Below the pieces are notes generated by a model, which did no database searches, had not been told where the DNA came from, and worked only from the letters and a program-made list of their open reading frames with translations. 10,187 nucleotides of DNA, from the NCBI GenBank assembly GCA_003542955.1, contig DPJP01000431.1, positions 660 through 10,846 on the forward strand. The letters run 5' to 3'. The DNA comes from Armatimonadota bacterium (GTDB lineage: Bacteria; Armatimonadota; Zipacnadia; Zipacnadales; UBA11051). Of the stretch, positions 1 to 7,268 are shown piece by piece; position 1 is the stretch's first letter; each line of letters begins with the position of its first letter. A program made the position numbers and the translations under genes.

Positions 1-26
1 AAGGACCTTCTTCTGCGTAGCTGCTA

Positions 27-2543
27 TCACGACTCCGCCTCTGACTCCGCCTCCGGCTTCTCCTCGCCGGCCGGTTCCGCCGCCTGCTTGACCACCTTCG
101 CCACCGCCCGGACAATCGTGCCCTCATCGGGAGTGACAATCTTCACGCCCTGCGCGGAGCGGCCGGTGCGCCGGATGTTCCTCACAGGCACGCGGATCAG
201 GACACCCTCGGAGGTGATGCACATGATCTCGTCCTCGTCGTCCACGACCACAACGCCCACCACCGGCCCGTTGCGGTCGGTGACCTTCAGCGTCATGATC
301 CCCTGCGTGTAGCGCCCCTGCGTGCGGTAGTCCTCGAGCGGCGTGCGCTTGCCGAGACCCTTCTCCGCCACCGTAAGCAGGTCGCGCTTGTCGTGGGCAT
401 CGACGACGACCGTCGCCACAAGTTCATCGCCTTTGACAAGCCTGATCGCGTTGACACCCGCGGCCGCGCGGCTCATCGGGCGGACGTCGTTCTCGGAGAA
501 ACGCAGCGCCTTGCCGAATCGCGTCGCCAGGGCGATGTCCTTGGACCCGTCGGTCCACATGGCCCAGTTCAGGCGGTCACCCTCATTGACGTTGATAGCG
601 ATGAGCCCCTTGGTACGCAGGGGCGTGTCATACTCGTCCAGAGACGTCTTCTTGATCATGCCTTTCTGCGTGACCATCACCAGGTAGCCGCCCTGGTCAT
701 ACCCCCGGATGGCGAGGTAGGTGGTGATATTCTCGCCGGGCTCGACCGGCACGATATTGACAATCGGTGTGCCGCGTGAGGTGCGGCTCGCCAGCGGAAC
801 CTGGTACGCCTTGGTGCGGTAGACGCGCCCCTGGTCGGTGAAGAACAGCAGCAGGTGATGCGTCGTGGCCACGAACAGGTCCTGGACGGTGTCCTCTTCC
901 TTTTTCGACAGGGCAACGATGCCACGGCCGCCGCGGTTCTGCAGCCGGTAGGTGTCCAGCGGCATGCGCTTGATGTAGCCGTCGCGTGTGATGGTGATCG
1001 CCATATCCTCGCGCGCGATGAGATCCTCCATCTCGATGTCGCCGGCCTCATCGTGGATGATCCTCGTGCGGCGGTCATCCCCGAACTCACGCTTGATCCT
1101 CCGCAGCTCGCCGATGATGACGTTGGCCTTCTCCTCCTCGCTGCCGAGGATATTCCGGTACCCGGCGATCTCCTCCTCGAGCGCGGCGTGCTCCTTCTCG
1201 AGATCGATGCGCGACAGACGTGTGAGCTGGCCCAGTTGCATCGAGAGGATGCTCTCCGCCTGCTTCTCGCTGAAGCCGAACACGTCCATCAGGCCCTGCC
1301 GCGCCTCAGTGCGGTTCTCGCTGTTGCGGACCAGCGCGATGATCTCGTCGAGCACATTCAGCGCCTTGAGCAGGCCGTCGACGATGTGCATGCGCGCCTC
1401 GGCCTTGTCGAGCAGGAACTGGGTCCGCCGCGTGATCACGACGATGCGGTGGTCGAGGTAGTGCTGCATCAGCTCCCGGATGCCGCACTGGCGCGGCACC
1501 AGCGCCTCGCCGTCGGGGACCAGCACCATGGCGTTGACGTTGAACGCGCAGCGCAGGTCGGTGCGCTTATAGAGCTGGTTGAGGACCACATTGGGGTTGG
1601 CGGCCTGCTTGAGCTCGATCACCACGCGCATCCCCTTGCGGTCGCTCTCGTCGCGCAGATCGGAGATGCCGTCAAGCTTCTTCGAGTCGACCAGGTGGGC
1701 GATCTGCTGGAGCAGGCTCGACTTGCTCACCTGAAAGGGCAGCTCGGTGACGAGGATGGCGTTGCGGTTGCGGTCCAGCGGCTCGATGACGGCCTTGGCC
1801 TGCATTACCACGCGCCCATGGCCGTCCTGGAAGTAGCTCCTGATGCCCTGCTGCCCCAGGATGTACCCCGCCGTCGGGAAGTCGGGGCCCGGCATGATCC
1901 TCATGATCTGATCGACACTGATGTCCGGATTGTTGAGCAGCGCGATCAGCGCATCACACAGCTCGCCCACATTGTGGGGTGGCATGTCGGTCGCGTATGC
2001 CACCGCGATGCCGGCGCCCCCGTTGGCCAGCAGGTTCGGGAACATCCCGGGCAGGACGGTCGCCTCCTGGATGCGCTCGTCGAAGTTCGGCTGCCACTCG
2101 ACGGTCTCCTTGTCGAGGTCCTCGAGCATCGCCATGGCCACCTGCGCCAGGCGTGCCTCCGTATATCGCGGCGCGCCTGCCGGGTCTCCGTCCACGGAGC
2201 CGAAATTGCCCTGCGGGTCGACGAGCGGGTACCGGGCATTGAAGTCCTGCCCCATGCGCACCAGCGTGTCGTAGATGGACTGGTCGCCGTGTGGGTGATA
2301 GGTCTTCATCGTTTCACCGACGATGGATGCGCACTTGACGTGCGCGCGGTCCGGGTACACCCGGTCATCGTTCATAGCCTGCAGAATCCGTCGCTGCGAG
2401 GGCTTCAGTCCGTCACGCACATCAGGCAACGCCCGCGCGGTGATGACACTGAGCGCGAACCGCCCATAGGAGTCGCGCATCTCATCGATCAGCGAAATCT
2501 GCTCGACTTGGCCGATGTCTCTCACGCCGTCTTGGTCTGACAT
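27..2543 (-). CDS. gyrA: DNA gyrase subunit A (GyrA)
   Basis: This is the DNA-cleaving and rejoining subunit of the A2B2 gyrase, which introduces negative supercoils using ATP hydrolysed by GyrB. The 838 residues are a usual GyrA length. The N-terminal breakage-reunion domain holds ALPDVRDGLKP near 38-48, YHPHGD at 82-87 and the catalytic Arg126-Tyr127 pair in PRYTEARL. A coiled-coil-like stretch lies around 430-495. The C-terminal beta-pinwheel begins with a GyrA-box variant QNRGGRG at 535-541 (canonical QRRGGKG), which supports gyrase over topoisomerase IV ParC. An acidic Glu/Ala/Ser-rich tail ends the protein after about 820. The ATG is supported by GGGAG eight bases upstream. It follows gyrB on the same strand with a 342-base gap and no clear promoter of its own. 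Unusual: Gln88 replaces the Ser found at E. coli position 83 in the quinolone-resistance region, and Pro125 replaces the usual Met before Arg-Tyr. Confidence 0.97.
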   Translation of the reverse strand: MSDQDGVRDIGQVEQISLIDEMRDSYGRFALSVITARALPDVRDGLKPSQRRILQAMNDDRVYPDRAHVKCASIVGETMKTYHPHGDQSIYDTLVRMGQDFNARYPLVDPQGNFGSVDGDPAGAPRYTEARLAQVAMAMLEDLDKETVEWQPNFDERIQEATVLPGMFPNLLANGGAGIAVAYATDMPPHNVGELCDALIALLNNPDISVDQIMRIMPGPDFPTAGYILGQQGIRSYFQDGHGRVVMQAKAVIEPLDRNRNAILVTELPFQVSKSSLLQQIAHLVDSKKLDGISDLRDESDRKGMRVVIELKQAANPNVVLNQLYKRTDLRCAFNVNAMVLVPDGEALVPRQCGIRELMQHYLDHRIVVITRRTQFLLDKAEARMHIVDGLLKALNVLDEIIALVRNSENRTEARQGLMDVFGFSEKQAESILSMQLGQLTRLSRIDLEKEHAALEEEIAGYRNILGSEEEKANVIIGELRRIKREFGDDRRTRIIHDEAGDIEMEDLIAREDMAITITRDGYIKRMPLDTYRLQNRGGRGIVALSKKEEDTVQDLFVATTHHLLLFFTDQGRVYRTKAYQVPLASRTSRGTPIVNIVPVEPGENITTYLAIRGYDQGGYLVMVTQKGMIKKTSLDEYDTPLRTKGLIAINVNEGDRLNWAMWTDGSKDIALATRFGKALRFSENDVRPMSRAAAGVNAIRLVKGDELVATVVVDAHDKRDLLTVAEKGLGKRTPLEDYRTQGRYTQGIMTLKVTDRNGPVVGVVVVDDEDEIMCITSEGVLIRVPVRNIRRTGRSAQGVKIVTPDEGTIVRAVAKVVKQAAEPAGEEKPEAESEAES

Positions 2544-2885
2544 TCAATCGCTCCCGTGATCAGGCTGCAACCGGGCTATCGGCCGCGCAGCGCCGTGCCC
2601 GCTCAGAAGTAGGTCAATACCGTCGCCCTCGAATGGATGTGCCGGGGCCCGAATCTTCGGTGATCGCCGCGCCGGGCTGCTATCGCCCGCGCGAAGGTAC
2701 TCGATGGTGGCGCGCACGCGTTCCCCAACCGCCGCCGGTAGCCCCGAATGCGCAATGACCCCCACCCAGCGCAGGCATAGCGGTCAGAAGGCCCGGCTTC
2801 TGCACACTGCCGGATCGCCGGCACGCATTACTGGTTGAGGCCCACGGCTGCAGCCGCGGGCCTCAAGCACCGCCGCGCCACCGAG
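2544..2885. other. gyrB-gyrA intergenic region, no convincing gene
   Basis: This is a 342-base gap between the end of gyrB and the start of gyrA, both on the minus strand. It holds a strong inverted repeat at 2835-2866 (listed separately), a weaker six-base-arm hairpin at 2785-2802 (cagaag/cttctg around a GC-rich loop), and the gyrA ribosome-binding site just upstream of 2543. A 73-codon minus-strand frame (2765 to 2544, GTG start) ends directly before the gyrA ATG. It has no Shine-Dalgarno and no family I recognise, so I do not call it. I could not find a paired -35/-10 for gyrA here, so either gyrA is read through from gyrB or its promoter is not of consensus form. Confidence 0.6.
2835..2866 (-). 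terminator. Hairpin downstream of gyrB, possible terminator without a U tract
   Basis: The inverted repeat has arms of 16 bases (ttgaggcccacggctg against cagccgcgggcctcaa) and lies 19 bases past the gyrB stop codon. On the minus strand, the gyrB sense, the one imperfect position becomes a G-U pair, so the whole stem can pair in RNA. On the plus strand the same position is an A-C mismatch. This favours a function in the gyrB transcript. No T run follows on either strand, so it may be a non-canonical terminator, an attenuator between gyrB and gyrA, or an mRNA 3'-end stabiliser. Confidence 0.45.
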
Positions 2886-4847
2886 TTATGCCCACAGGTC
2901 CAGGTCGTGGGCCACCTTGGCATGCTCGACGAGGAACTTGCGTCGCCGCGGCACGTCATCACCCAGCAGCGTCGAGATGATGCGGTCCGCCTCCTCGGCC
3001 TGCTCCAGGTTGACCTGGCGCAGCACACGCTTCTCCGGGTCCATCGTCGTCTCGGCAAGATCGTCGGCATCCATCTCCGATAGACCCTTGAAGCGGTTGA
3101 CGGTCACGTCACGCGACTTGATGTCCTTGAGCAGTTGCTCGAGCTCGCGCTCGTCGAGGGCGTAGTAGGTGTCGCCCTTGGCCTTCACGCGGAATAACGG
3201 TGGCTGGGCCAGGTAGATGTAGCCCTGCGCGAGCAGCGGCTGCATGTAGCGGAAGAAGAAGGTCAGAAGCAGCGCGCTGATGTGCGACCCGTCGATATCG
3301 GCGTCGGCCATGATGATGATGCGGTGGTAGCGGAGCTTCTCGAGGTCGAACTTCGAGGATCCCTCGGCGTCGCCGTTCTCACCGTTGTCGCCGTTGTCGC
3401 CATTCATCGAGATGCCGGCGCCAAGCGCGGTGATCAGCGACATGATCTCCGCGTTGGCCAGCACCCTGTCCATGCGCGACTTCTCGACATTGATGCCGAC
3501 ACCGCGCAGCGGCAGAATGGCCTGGTAGCGGCTGTCGCGCGCCTGCTTGGCATTGCCCCCCGCCGAGTTGCCCTCAACGATGAACAGCTCGCACTCCTCG
3601 GCCTTCTTGCTCGCGCAGTCGGCGAGTTTGCCCGGCATGCCGGCGCTGGAAAGCGCCGTCTTGCGCGTCGCATCGGCCGCCCGACGCGCCGCATCCGAGG
3701 CGCGCGCCGCGGTTGTCGCCTTGGTGATGATATGCTTGGCGACGCGCGGGTTCTCCTCCAGGAAGTCCCGCAACCCCTCACCGACGATCGAGTTGGCCAG
3801 ACCCTCGACATCTGAGTTGCCAAGCTTGGTCTTCGTCTGGCCCTCGAACTGCGGATTCACAAGCTTGACGTTGATGACGGCCGTCAGACCCTCCCGCACC
3901 TCGTTGCCGGTGAAGTTGCGCTCCTTCTCCTTGCGCAAGCCCGTGTCGAGTGCGTAGGCGTTGATTGTGCGGGTCACTGCAGTCTTGAAGCCCGAAAGGT
4001 GAGTGCCGCCCTCTATAGTGTGGATCGCGTTGACGTAGCTGACCGTGTTCTCGTAGATCCCCTCGGTCCACAGCAGCGCGATCTCCACATCCACGTCATC
4101 CCGCCCACGCTGGAAGTAGATCGGCTTGTGCAGGGCCTCCTTGCCCTCCGCAAGCGCCTTGACATAGGCCTTGATGCCGCCCTTCTCGCACCACCGCTCA
4201 TCCCGGCGCTGGCCGGGACGCTCGTCGGTCAGCGTGAAAGTGACTCCCGCCGCGAGGTAGGCCAGTTCCCGCAGCCGATTAGCGATGACGTCGTACTCGT
4301 ACTCGGTGGTCTCGAAGATCTGGGGATCGGGCGAAAACCGCGTGTAGGTGCCGCGCAGCTTGCATTTGCCCGTCTGCTTCATCGCCTCCCGCGGCATGCC
4401 GCGGTCGTAGGCCTGGTAATACCTGTTGCCGTCGCGACAGACCTCGACCTCGCACCACTCAGACAGCGCGTTGGTGCAGGAGACGCCCACGCCGTGCAGA
4501 CCGCCGGAGACCTTGTAGCCGCCCCCATCGAACTTCCCACCCGCGTGCAGGGTGGTCATGACGACCTCGAGCGCGGGGCGCTTCTCCGTCGGGTGCTTGT
4601 CTACGGGGATGCCGCGGCCGTTGTCGCGCACCGACACCGAGCCGTCGGCCATGATGATGACGTCAATCTGGTCGCATTCGCCCGCAAATGCCTCGTCGAC
4701 GCTGTTGTCGACAACCTCGAAGAGAATGTGATGCAGACCGGACCTGCCAGTCGAGCCGATATACATGGCCGGGCGGCGTCGCACGCCCTCCAGGCCCTTG
4801 AGTACCTTGATCTGTGCCGCGTTGTAGGAGTTCTTCTCCTGGGACAT
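2886..4847 (-). CDS. gyrB: DNA gyrase subunit B (GyrB)
   Basis: This is the ATPase subunit of gyrase and works with GyrA, encoded next on the same strand. The 653 residues match the compact GyrB form, without the large E. coli insert. The N-terminal GHKL ATPase shows FEVVDNSVDEA (Glu44, Asn48), RDNGRGIP at 74-81 and the ATP lid GGLHGVGVS at 115-123. The transducer carries the Gln337-Thr338-Lys339 loop. The TOPRIM part has EGNSAGG at 425-431 and ADADIDGSH at 514-522 (metal-binding Glu425, Asp515, Asp517). The C-terminal tail ends in ETTMDPEKR and GDDVPRRRKF. AAGGAG nine bases before the ATG fixes the start. Odd points: Asn427 replaces the near-universal Asp of EGDSAGG; ADAD replaces TDAD; SHISA replaces SHIRT; and an Asn-Gly-Asp repeat insert lies at 482-498. 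The intact catalytic residues argue for a working enzyme. A ParE-like paralogue cannot be fully excluded, but pairing with gyrA favours GyrB. Confidence 0.96.
   Translation of the reverse strand: MSQEKNSYNAAQIKVLKGLEGVRRRPAMYIGSTGRSGLHHILFEVVDNSVDEAFAGECDQIDVIIMADGSVSVRDNGRGIPVDKHPTEKRPALEVVMTTLHAGGKFDGGGYKVSGGLHGVGVSCTNALSEWCEVEVCRDGNRYYQAYDRGMPREAMKQTGKCKLRGTYTRFSPDPQIFETTEYEYDVIANRLRELAYLAAGVTFTLTDERPGQRRDERWCEKGGIKAYVKALAEGKEALHKPIYFQRGRDDVDVEIALLWTEGIYENTVSYVNAIHTIEGGTHLSGFKTAVTRTINAYALDTGLRKEKERNFTGNEVREGLTAVINVKLVNPQFEGQTKTKLGNSDVEGLANSIVGEGLRDFLEENPRVAKHIITKATTAARASDAARRAADATRKTALSSAGMPGKLADCASKKAEECELFIVEGNSAGGNAKQARDSRYQAILPLRGVGINVEKSRMDRVLANAEIMSLITALGAGISMNGDNGDNGENGDAEGSSKFDLEKLRYHRIIIMADADIDGSHISALLLTFFFRYMQPLLAQGYIYLAQPPLFRVKAKGDTYYALDERELEQLLKDIKSRDVTVNRFKGLSEMDADDLAETTMDPEKRVLRQVNLEQAEEADRIISTLLGDDVPRRRKFLVEHAKVAHDLDLWA
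3369..3404 (-). repeat. Four 9-base tandem units within gyrB
   Basis: Four consecutive 9-base units (plus strand gtcgccgtt, ctcaccgtt, gtcgccgtt, gtcgccatt) encode the peptide NGDNGDNGENGD, GyrB residues 482-493. The units differ from one another by one to three bases. Because the unit is a multiple of three, gain or loss of a unit would keep the frame and only change the length of a surface loop. The insert falls between the ITALGAGI segment and KLRYHRIII of the TOPRIM region, where most GyrB proteins have only a few residues. Confidence 0.85.
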
Positions 4848-5525
4848 GTGGTGCTGCTCCTTCTCCGTTGCTGCGGATTCGTCTGCCGGTCCGCGCCCCC
4901 GTCACAATCGCGCAGACCACGTTCTCCCCTCCAACACCTCCGTGTACGGAGTGCTCCAGGTGGGCATGGCACAATGCGCTGCAGACGTCTGAGAGATGCC
5001 TTCCGGCCTCGCCCGCCGGGCGCCCATGCGTCCATCCAGCGGACAGCACGAGACCCCCGAAGCGCCACAGAAACCGGAAAGACGGTACATGCTGAATGCG
5101 CGGTACAACCGACCGCTGAAGTCTGTCTCTGGCCGGGGACGGCACGTCCTTTTCCACCTGCGCTATTCTAGCCGATTCGGGGCTCAAAGTCAAGCGATTC
5201 CGGGCCTTTCAAGTGCCCACCACTCGTTCAGCTATGTCAAACATTTCGCTCCTATATGTGTACAGAAACTGGGCGATTCTCGGGCAATGAGCACACTTCG
5301 CGACGACCCGCGCGGATGCCCGCACTCGGCGGCGCTCGCGACCCCCGCGCCGGCCCGCCGCCGATGTCTCAGCCAGGTTTTTTCGCCACTGTTTTCAGAC
5401 GGAGCAGGGATACCGCCGGCCCATGTCGAATCGGCGCCCAGGACAGGCAACAGGGCGGTGGTCCGCGGCGGCGTGAGGGGCGCCGCGCGGGGCTCACCAC
5501 CGACTTGTCAGAGGGAGGGGAAGCG
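4848..5525. other. Divergent region between gyrB and the oxidoreductase
   Basis: This 678-base region carries the starts of two divergent transcripts. The gyrB side (about 4848-5158) would be a leader of roughly 310 bases if the promoter at 5165-5193 is used. It contains an imperfect palindrome ctccgtgtacggag at 4938-4951 and a small hairpin ggacg/cgtcc at 5137-5149 near the predicted transcript start. An AT-richer stretch at about 5195-5285 includes an unpaired TTGACA on the minus strand (5235-5240). The oxidoreductase side shows no clear promoter. Long open frames crossing the region lack Shine-Dalgarno sites and recognisable domains, and I read them as GC-rich chance frames. Confidence 0.6.
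5165..5193 (-). promoter_or_regulatory. Predicted sigma70-type promoter of gyrB
   Basis: On the minus strand TTGACT (5193-5188), a 17-base spacer and TAGAAT (5170-5165) form a near-consensus promoter pointing at gyrB, the only gene it faces. Transcription would start near 5158, about 310 bases before the gyrB ATG. The stretch just after the -10 is GC-rich, as is common in supercoiling-sensitive promoters, but supercoiling control here is only an inference. Confidence 0.6.
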
Positions 5526-6527
5526 ATGTTCTCGCCCAGGCAGACTATCCGGGTGGGTATGATCGGCTGCGGCGGAAACGCCCGTGGCCACATGAGGCGC
5601 CTTCTCGGAATCGACAATGTCGAGATCGTCGCCGTAAGCGATGTCGCGGAAGCCGCCGTCCAGGCGACCCGCGAGTTGGACCCCAGGCTCGAGGACGTCC
5701 CCGTCTTCAGCGACTACGCGCGGATGCTGCGCGAGGCCGAACTCGACGCCGTCGAGATATCGACGCCGCACACGCTCCATTTCGAGCAGATCATGGCCGC
5801 ACTCGATGCCGGGCTGAATGTGCTCTGCGAGAAGCCGATGGTCTGTGCGATCGCCGACGCCAAGAGCGTCGCGGCCAGGGCGGAGCAGAGCGGGCTCGTC
5901 GTGGGCGTGTCCTACCAGCGACATACCCAGGCGCCGTACCGCTACTGCCGCGAGGTCATCGCCTCGGGCGACGTTGGCGAGTGCTACTTCGTCACCTGTT
6001 GGCAGTCGCAGAACTGGTACCGGCGGCAGGTCGGGGGCAGCACCTGGCGGTCCAAGCAGGAGTGGTCCGGCGGCGGGCAGCTCAACGACTCCGGCAGCCA
6101 CCTTGTCGACATCGTGCTGTGGATGACGGGCCTGCGGCCGCGGGAGGTATTCGCCTACCAGGAGAACCTCGAGGCCGAGGTGGACATCCTGTCCGCGATT
6201 TCAGTCGAGTTCGACAGCGGTGCGCTGTGCAACTTCTCGGTGGTCGGCCATGCCGTGAATTTCCACGAGGAGATCACCCTGTTTTGTGATGAATGCACGC
6301 TCGGCATCCGCGGGCCGGAGGTCTGGCGCTGGAACGACGAGACCAAGCAGGTCATCTCGGGCGAGGAGTTGGGGCGCAGCTGGGACCCGGACACCAACTT
6401 CATTGCCGCGTTGCGCGGGCAGGAACCGGTCCAGGCGACTGTTGCCGATGCCGTGCAGGTGGCGCGGCTCTCCGAAGCCGTCTGGGAGTCCGCGGCAACC
6501 GGGCAGCCGGTGCGTCCGGCGGACTGA
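5526..6527 (+). CDS. Gfo/Idh/MocA-family NAD(P)-dependent oxidoreductase
   Basis: This is a predicted cytosolic dehydrogenase that oxidises or reduces a hydroxyl/keto group on a sugar, inositol or related polyol. The substrate cannot be read from sequence. The 333 residues are typical for the family. The N-terminal Rossmann fold shows VGMIGCGGNARGHM at 10-23 and an Asp at the end of the second strand (VSDV, 37-40). The family motif CEKPM lies at 101-105, with Lys103 the expected active-site lysine. The C-terminal alpha/beta domain has GGGQLNDSGSHLVDIVLWM at 182-200, containing the usual Asp188 and His192. The frame is open far upstream (to 5256), but GGAGGGG just before the ATG at 5526 and the Rossmann strand close after it fix this start. 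It stands alone, divergent from gyrB and separated from the next gene by a strong promoter, so context does not reveal a pathway. Families of this kind are abundant in polysaccharide-degrading planctomycete- and armatimonad-like bacteria. Confidence 0.9.
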   Translation: MFSPRQTIRVGMIGCGGNARGHMRRLLGIDNVEIVAVSDVAEAAVQATRELDPRLEDVPVFSDYARMLREAELDAVEISTPHTLHFEQIMAALDAGLNVLCEKPMVCAIADAKSVAARAEQSGLVVGVSYQRHTQAPYRYCREVIASGDVGECYFVTCWQSQNWYRRQVGGSTWRSKQEWSGGGQLNDSGSHLVDIVLWMTGLRPREVFAYQENLEAEVDILSAISVEFDSGALCNFSVVGHAVNFHEEITLFCDECTLGIRGPEVWRWNDETKQVISGEELGRSWDPDTNFIAALRGQEPVQATVADAVQVARLSEAVWESAATGQPVRPAD

Positions 6528-6602
6528 GAACCGGAGACGGTCGACTGCCCCGCGCCGCGTGCGGTCAACCGCGCCGGCCCGGCTTGCCCGACCCCCGGTC
6601 GC

Positions 6603-6632
6603 TTGACACCTCCTGAGCGTTGCCATTATAAT
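6603..6632 (+). promoter_or_regulatory. Perfect-consensus sigma70 promoter upstream of the S1-domain gene
   Basis: TTGACA at 6603-6608, an 18-base spacer and TATAAT at 6627-6632 match both consensus hexamers exactly. In a high-GC sequence this is unlikely to be chance. Transcription should start near 6638-6640, giving a leader of about 75 bases before the S1-domain ATG at 6715. The histidine kinase downstream could share this transcript, since I see no terminator between the two genes. Confidence 0.8.
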
Positions 6633-6714
6633 CCGCCCATGAGGTGGCATTGCCGACCTCGCGCTTCAGCCTGCTGATTCGAGTGACGTCCACGTGCCAT
6701 GGGAGGCGCGTTGC

Positions 6715-7104
6715 ATGGCGATCGAGCCGGGCGCCGTCGTCGACGGGACCGTTGAGAGACTGCTCAACTACGGCGTCATAGTGACCTTGCCGGATGGCCA
6801 GTCGGGCCTCATACACATTTCCGAGGTCGCCGATGAGTATGTCCGCGATGTCTCGGACTACTTCCACGAAGGCGATCCCGTCAAGGTCAAGGTGCTTGCT
6901 GAGAAGGAGGAGGGCCGCTGGGAACTCTCCGCCAAGCAGGCTGAGCCCCGCCGGCGCAGGCCAGACGCGCCGCCAGTCGAGGAGCGGGGAAGAGGGGACA
7001 GGGGCGACTTCGAGGACAAGCTCGATTCCTTCATGAAGCGGAGCGCACAGCGACTCAACGAACTCCGGCGCAGCAGGGACACGCGGCGCAAGCGTGGCCG
7101 CTGA
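6715..7104 (+). CDS. S1-domain RNA-binding protein, YabR/general stress protein 13-like
   Basis: This is a small predicted RNA-binding protein of 129 residues with a single S1 (OB-fold) domain at about 1-76, shown by IEPGAVVDGTV, NYGVIVTLPDGQSGLIHISE and the closing WELSAK. A charged, Arg/Pro-rich linker at about 77-98 is followed by a basic tail, DFEDKLDSFMKRSAQRL then Arg/Lys-rich. That S1 plus FEDKL-type tail is the layout I know from YabR/YugI-like proteins of Firmicutes, which are thought to associate with RNA or ribosomes. The exact role is not established. The open frame also allows a GTG at 6694, but GGGAGG at 6701-6706, eight bases before the ATG at 6715, decides the start. It is preceded by a perfect promoter, so high expression is likely. 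Membership of the S1 family is firm; the YabR assignment is by resemblance. Confidence 0.88.
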   Translation: MAIEPGAVVDGTVERLLNYGVIVTLPDGQSGLIHISEVADEYVRDVSDYFHEGDPVKVKVLAEKEEGRWELSAKQAEPRRRRPDAPPVEERGRGDRGDFEDKLDSFMKRSAQRLNELRRSRDTRRKRGR

Positions 7105-7268
7105 ACCGGCTGCATCCGGAGTTGTGCCTCCCCAATCGGCGCCCCCGAGCCCTCCCCGCATCGAGTGCGGCTTGCCACGGCTCATAGTGGAGCGCTGCGG
7201 ACGCCCTGACTTGGGTGCATTCTGGCCACCGCCCTGCCCGCGTGCGCGCGGCGGGGAGGACTCTCAGG

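Noticed and set aside
855..2540. 561-codon plus-strand open frame lying antisense to gyrA
   Set aside because: It is fully antisense to a clear gyrA gene, shows no recognisable domain, and is rich in Val, Leu, Asp, His and Arg, as expected when GC-biased codons are read on the opposite strand.
3999..5171. 390-codon plus-strand open frame antisense to the gyrB 5' half and running into its leader
   Set aside because: It is antisense to conserved GyrB ATPase codons, has no Shine-Dalgarno and no known family; its extension into the leader is low-complexity Arg/Pro/Ala sequence.
5221..5270. Minus-strand TTGACA (5235-5240) and plus-strand TATATG as extra promoters in the divergent region
   Set aside because: Neither has a matching partner hexamer at 16-18 bases, so I could not support a second promoter.
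5326..5383. Inverted repeat tcggcggc/gccgccga (5326-5333 and 5357-5364) followed by a T6 run, resembling a plus-strand terminator or attenuator
   Set aside because: There is a 23-base loop, the T run is 13 bases from the stem, no gene precedes it on this strand, and GC-rich arms of this kind arise by chance here.
7237..7259. Possible hairpin cccgc/gcggg that would cover the kinase Shine-Dalgarno
   Set aside because: The arms are five bases in very GC-rich sequence with many alternative pairings; no single fold stands out.
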